From: CBDFLD01 sp965249005
GTDB lineage: Bacteria; Acidobacteriota; UBA6911
Assembly: GCA_965249005.1 (NCBI GenBank)
Contig: CBDFLD010000022.1
Coordinates: 558,001 to 622,000 of the forward strand
DNA: 64,000 nt
Reading direction: 5' to 3'
Shown here one piece after another: positions 62,412 to 64,000 of the stretch. Positions within the stretch are counted from its first letter, which is position 1, and each line of letters begins with the position of its first letter. A program made the translations under genes and the position numbers. The notes under the pieces were generated by a model that searched no databases, was not told the DNA's origin, and saw nothing but the letters and a program-made list of their open reading frames with translations.

Positions 62412-64000
62412 CTAAGGCCGGTAGGTGGCCCAGACCGGCGAGGTCCAGGCCATGTTGCCGTCCTTCTGTTGCACCCGGATATAGTATCGATTCTCCCCCG
62501 TCACCGGTTGCATGTCCGTAAAGACCGTCTCAAACTTCTCGGTACCCGGCCCCGAGGTGCCCGGCTCGAAGACGTGGAGTGACTTTTCGTTGCGAACCAC
62601 AACCACGTTCTCGAGCTTGCCTGTTCCGTGGACATACAGCGACACTCGGGGCAGTTGATCCGTCTCGAACACTTCCCCCATCAAACGCCCGTTGCACGAG
62701 AAGTCCACGTATATCTTGTCGGTGGCTGCAATGGTTCTCCGGGCGTCGAGAGCATCGAAGATTCCCTCTCGATTCAGTGTCTCGACGTAAACGCCGCCGT
62801 AGGAAACGCTGGTTGACAGATGATCCGAGCTTGCCGTGACGCCGAGCTTGAAACCCAGCTGCAGCGCGGTGTGGTATAGCCCCTTGGGATTTCGACCGGA
62901 GACGTCTCTCGCCATGTAGTCTTCCACCTTGGCGGGATCCATCTCGACCAACCGTCCAGCCTGGGTAAAGTATGCCCCGGACTCCCGGGCTCTGGAAGGC
63001 TGGGGGCTTTCCATCCCTTCGTAGCTCACGCGGTGTCCTTGATAGATTTCAACCAGAGATTCGATCTCCCGATCGATGCGCTCGTAGACAGACCAGTCCG
63101 TTCCCATCAATGGATGTCCAATGGTATGACCAAGAGTAATAGCACGCCTTCCGGAGGAACGGATCACATCCCACATTTCTTCCGGCCGAATGCGCTGCTC
63201 CCCGCCGTATCCCCGATTGGCATCCAGGGCTTCCGGCGGCGCCGGGACCTGGTAGCCCTCGCGGGTTCTCAGAACCAGTGGTCCGCCCCGATCGAGAAAT
63301 AGAACGTTGCGATGACCGTAGGGCCAGCGCTGGCTTCGCTCATAGCCGTAAATCGAGACGAAATGGGATGGCAGGTGATACAGGTCCGAGAGCTTCTGCG
63401 TGAGCCACCACTCGTAGTCCGACAGCACCTTCCCGTGCTGAACGTGATCGGTGACGGCCAGATAGTCCAGCTTGGCGACATCCAATGCATAGCGGAAGTG
63501 CTCGACCGTCGATCCTTCCATTGGGGTCTGACAAACTGAGAAATCAGTATGCCGGTGCAGATCGCCCCAATACAGCACGTACTCTTTCCCGTTGACCTTC
63601 CATCGGTGCCGGTCCTCTGCTGGGCGGGCAGCCGCGCCCGCCGGAGACATGAGTTGCAACTTCTTTTTTTCGACGTGTGTGCCCGGTGGCATGGGGTCTT
63701 CTGTGTCCAGGGAACCAACAAAGATTCCGTTTTGACCCGCAATCTTTCCCCTCCGTCCGTCGCCCGCCCAGGCCAACCACAACTTGCCGGAGCGATCGAA
63801 CACCGCGTCGGCCCGTCGATCGGCGGACAAAGCGCTTTCGGGCAGAAGAACCGGTCTCGTCAAGGACCCCGTGCCAACATCGAACTGCAGGGCCACGACC
63901 TGCCAGGAAATCGGCCAGTTTACATAACGGCAGAGCAGCCAGAGATCCCCTTCCCCGTCTACCGCCAACTCGGCCAACTCCCCTCCTTGACCCGGAAGAG
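62412..64000 (-). CDS. DUF3604 (PHP-like) protein, partial (5' end outside window)
   Basis: At least 528 residues; the frame is open to the right edge, so the start lies beyond 64000. The visible N-terminal part has propeller-like repeats (AVDGEGDLWLLCRYVNWPIS, then FDRSGKLWLAWAGDGRRGKI). The core is DUF3604: YVLYWGDLHRHTDFSVCQTP, YLAVTDHVQHG, YEGMESPQPS and LGVTASSDHLSTSVS. It is the second member of this family in the window, after 53447-55495. Function unknown; metal-dependent hydrolysis is likely from the PHP-like motifs. Confidence 0.88.
   Translation of the reverse strand, partial: LPGQGGELAELAVDGEGDLWLLCRYVNWPISWQVVALQFDVGTGSLTRPVLLPESALSADRRADAVFDRSGKLWLAWAGDGRRGKIAGQNGIFVGSLDTEDPMPPGTHVEKKKLQLMSPAGAAARPAEDRHRWKVNGKEYVLYWGDLHRHTDFSVCQTPMEGSTVEHFRYALDVAKLDYLAVTDHVQHGKVLSDYEWWLTQKLSDLYHLPSHFVSIYGYERSQRWPYGHRNVLFLDRGGPLVLRTREGYQVPAPPEALDANRGYGGEQRIRPEEMWDVIRSSGRRAITLGHTIGHPLMGTDWSVYERIDREIESLVEIYQGHRVSYEGMESPQPSRARESGAYFTQAGRLVEMDPAKVEDYMARDVSGRNPKGLYHTALQLGFKLGVTASSDHLSTSVSYGGVYVETLNREGIFDALDARRTIAATDKIYVDFSCNGRLMGEVFETDQLPRVSLYVHGTGKLENVVVVRNEKSLHVFEPGTSGPGTEKFETVFTDMQPVTGENRYYIRVQQKDGNMAWTSPVWATYRP

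Overview
The window looks like chromosomal DNA from a member of the Acidobacteriota or a close relative. The reasons are a GWxTD-domain protein, several Hanks-type Ser/Thr kinases fused to TolB/PD40 beta-propellers, an ECF sigma factor of the type found next to such kinases, and many CocE/NonD hydrolases, DUF3604/PHP proteins, a DUF1080 protein and a DUF6259 protein. This assignment is inferred from gene content only. There is no rRNA, tRNA, CRISPR array or prophage that I can recognise.

Region 1 (1-19.5 kb) is the most unusual. After a GWxTD protein, a kinase/propeller gene (A) overlaps an ECF sigma gene. The sigma gene is divergent from a gene for a secreted right-handed beta-helix protein. 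The start of the kinase gene, the whole sigma gene, the divergent promoter region and the first ~66 codons of the beta-helix gene (4711-5768) recur almost identically at 8707-9763. After that point the two beta-helix proteins differ strongly. Beta-helix copy 1 is cut by an IS5-family element with a CTAG target duplication and can be rebuilt in frame. Copy 2 is intact and ends in 18 aspartates. The second sigma gene has lost its kinase, leaving a stub that runs into a 200-bp inverted-repeat element. Three more kinase/propeller genes follow in tandem (B broken, C and D intact). The arrangement suggests a kinase-controlled ECF sigma factor driving an exported beta-helix protein, with signs of segmental duplication or gene conversion.

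Region 2 (19.5-31.3 kb) is metabolic: a 1-Cys peroxiredoxin, a small HTH/zinc-ribbon regulator, a molybdate cluster (HTH-Mop regulator, modA, modB, modC, then a small monooxygenase), an SDR, a CocE-type hydrolase, a sugar isomerase/epimerase-like protein with a DUF1080 lipoprotein, and an overlapping pair for a threonine dehydratase-like enzyme and proline dehydrogenase. The molybdate regulator has a perfect 13-bp inverted repeat and a promoter so close to its ATG that a leaderless mRNA is predicted.

Region 3 (31.3-49.9 kb) holds a B12-dependent ribonucleotide reductase with two NrdR-like boxes, a methyltransferase, a PolB-like exonuclease, a PHP protein, a split sugar ABC transporter (binding protein on one strand, permease and ATPase on the other) around a DUF6259 glycosidase-like lipoprotein, a half-length SDR overlapping the ATPase gene, a HupE/UreJ membrane protein, a hydroxyacid dehydrogenase, an aldo/keto reductase, an NhaC-type antiporter and a Bax-inhibitor-1 homologue.

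Region 4 (49.9-64 kb) has a CocE pseudogene, then a leftward six-gene cluster (LLM oxidoreductase, CocE hydrolase, DUF3604 protein, ASCH-like protein, secreted propeller, NIPSNAP protein) with overlapping or closely spaced genes. It ends with a DUF4287-like protein, a membrane protein, an M1-type metallopeptidase and a second DUF3604 protein that runs off the right edge. At least four families of short palindromic REP/MITE-like elements are scattered through the window, several of them placed exactly on gene stop codons.
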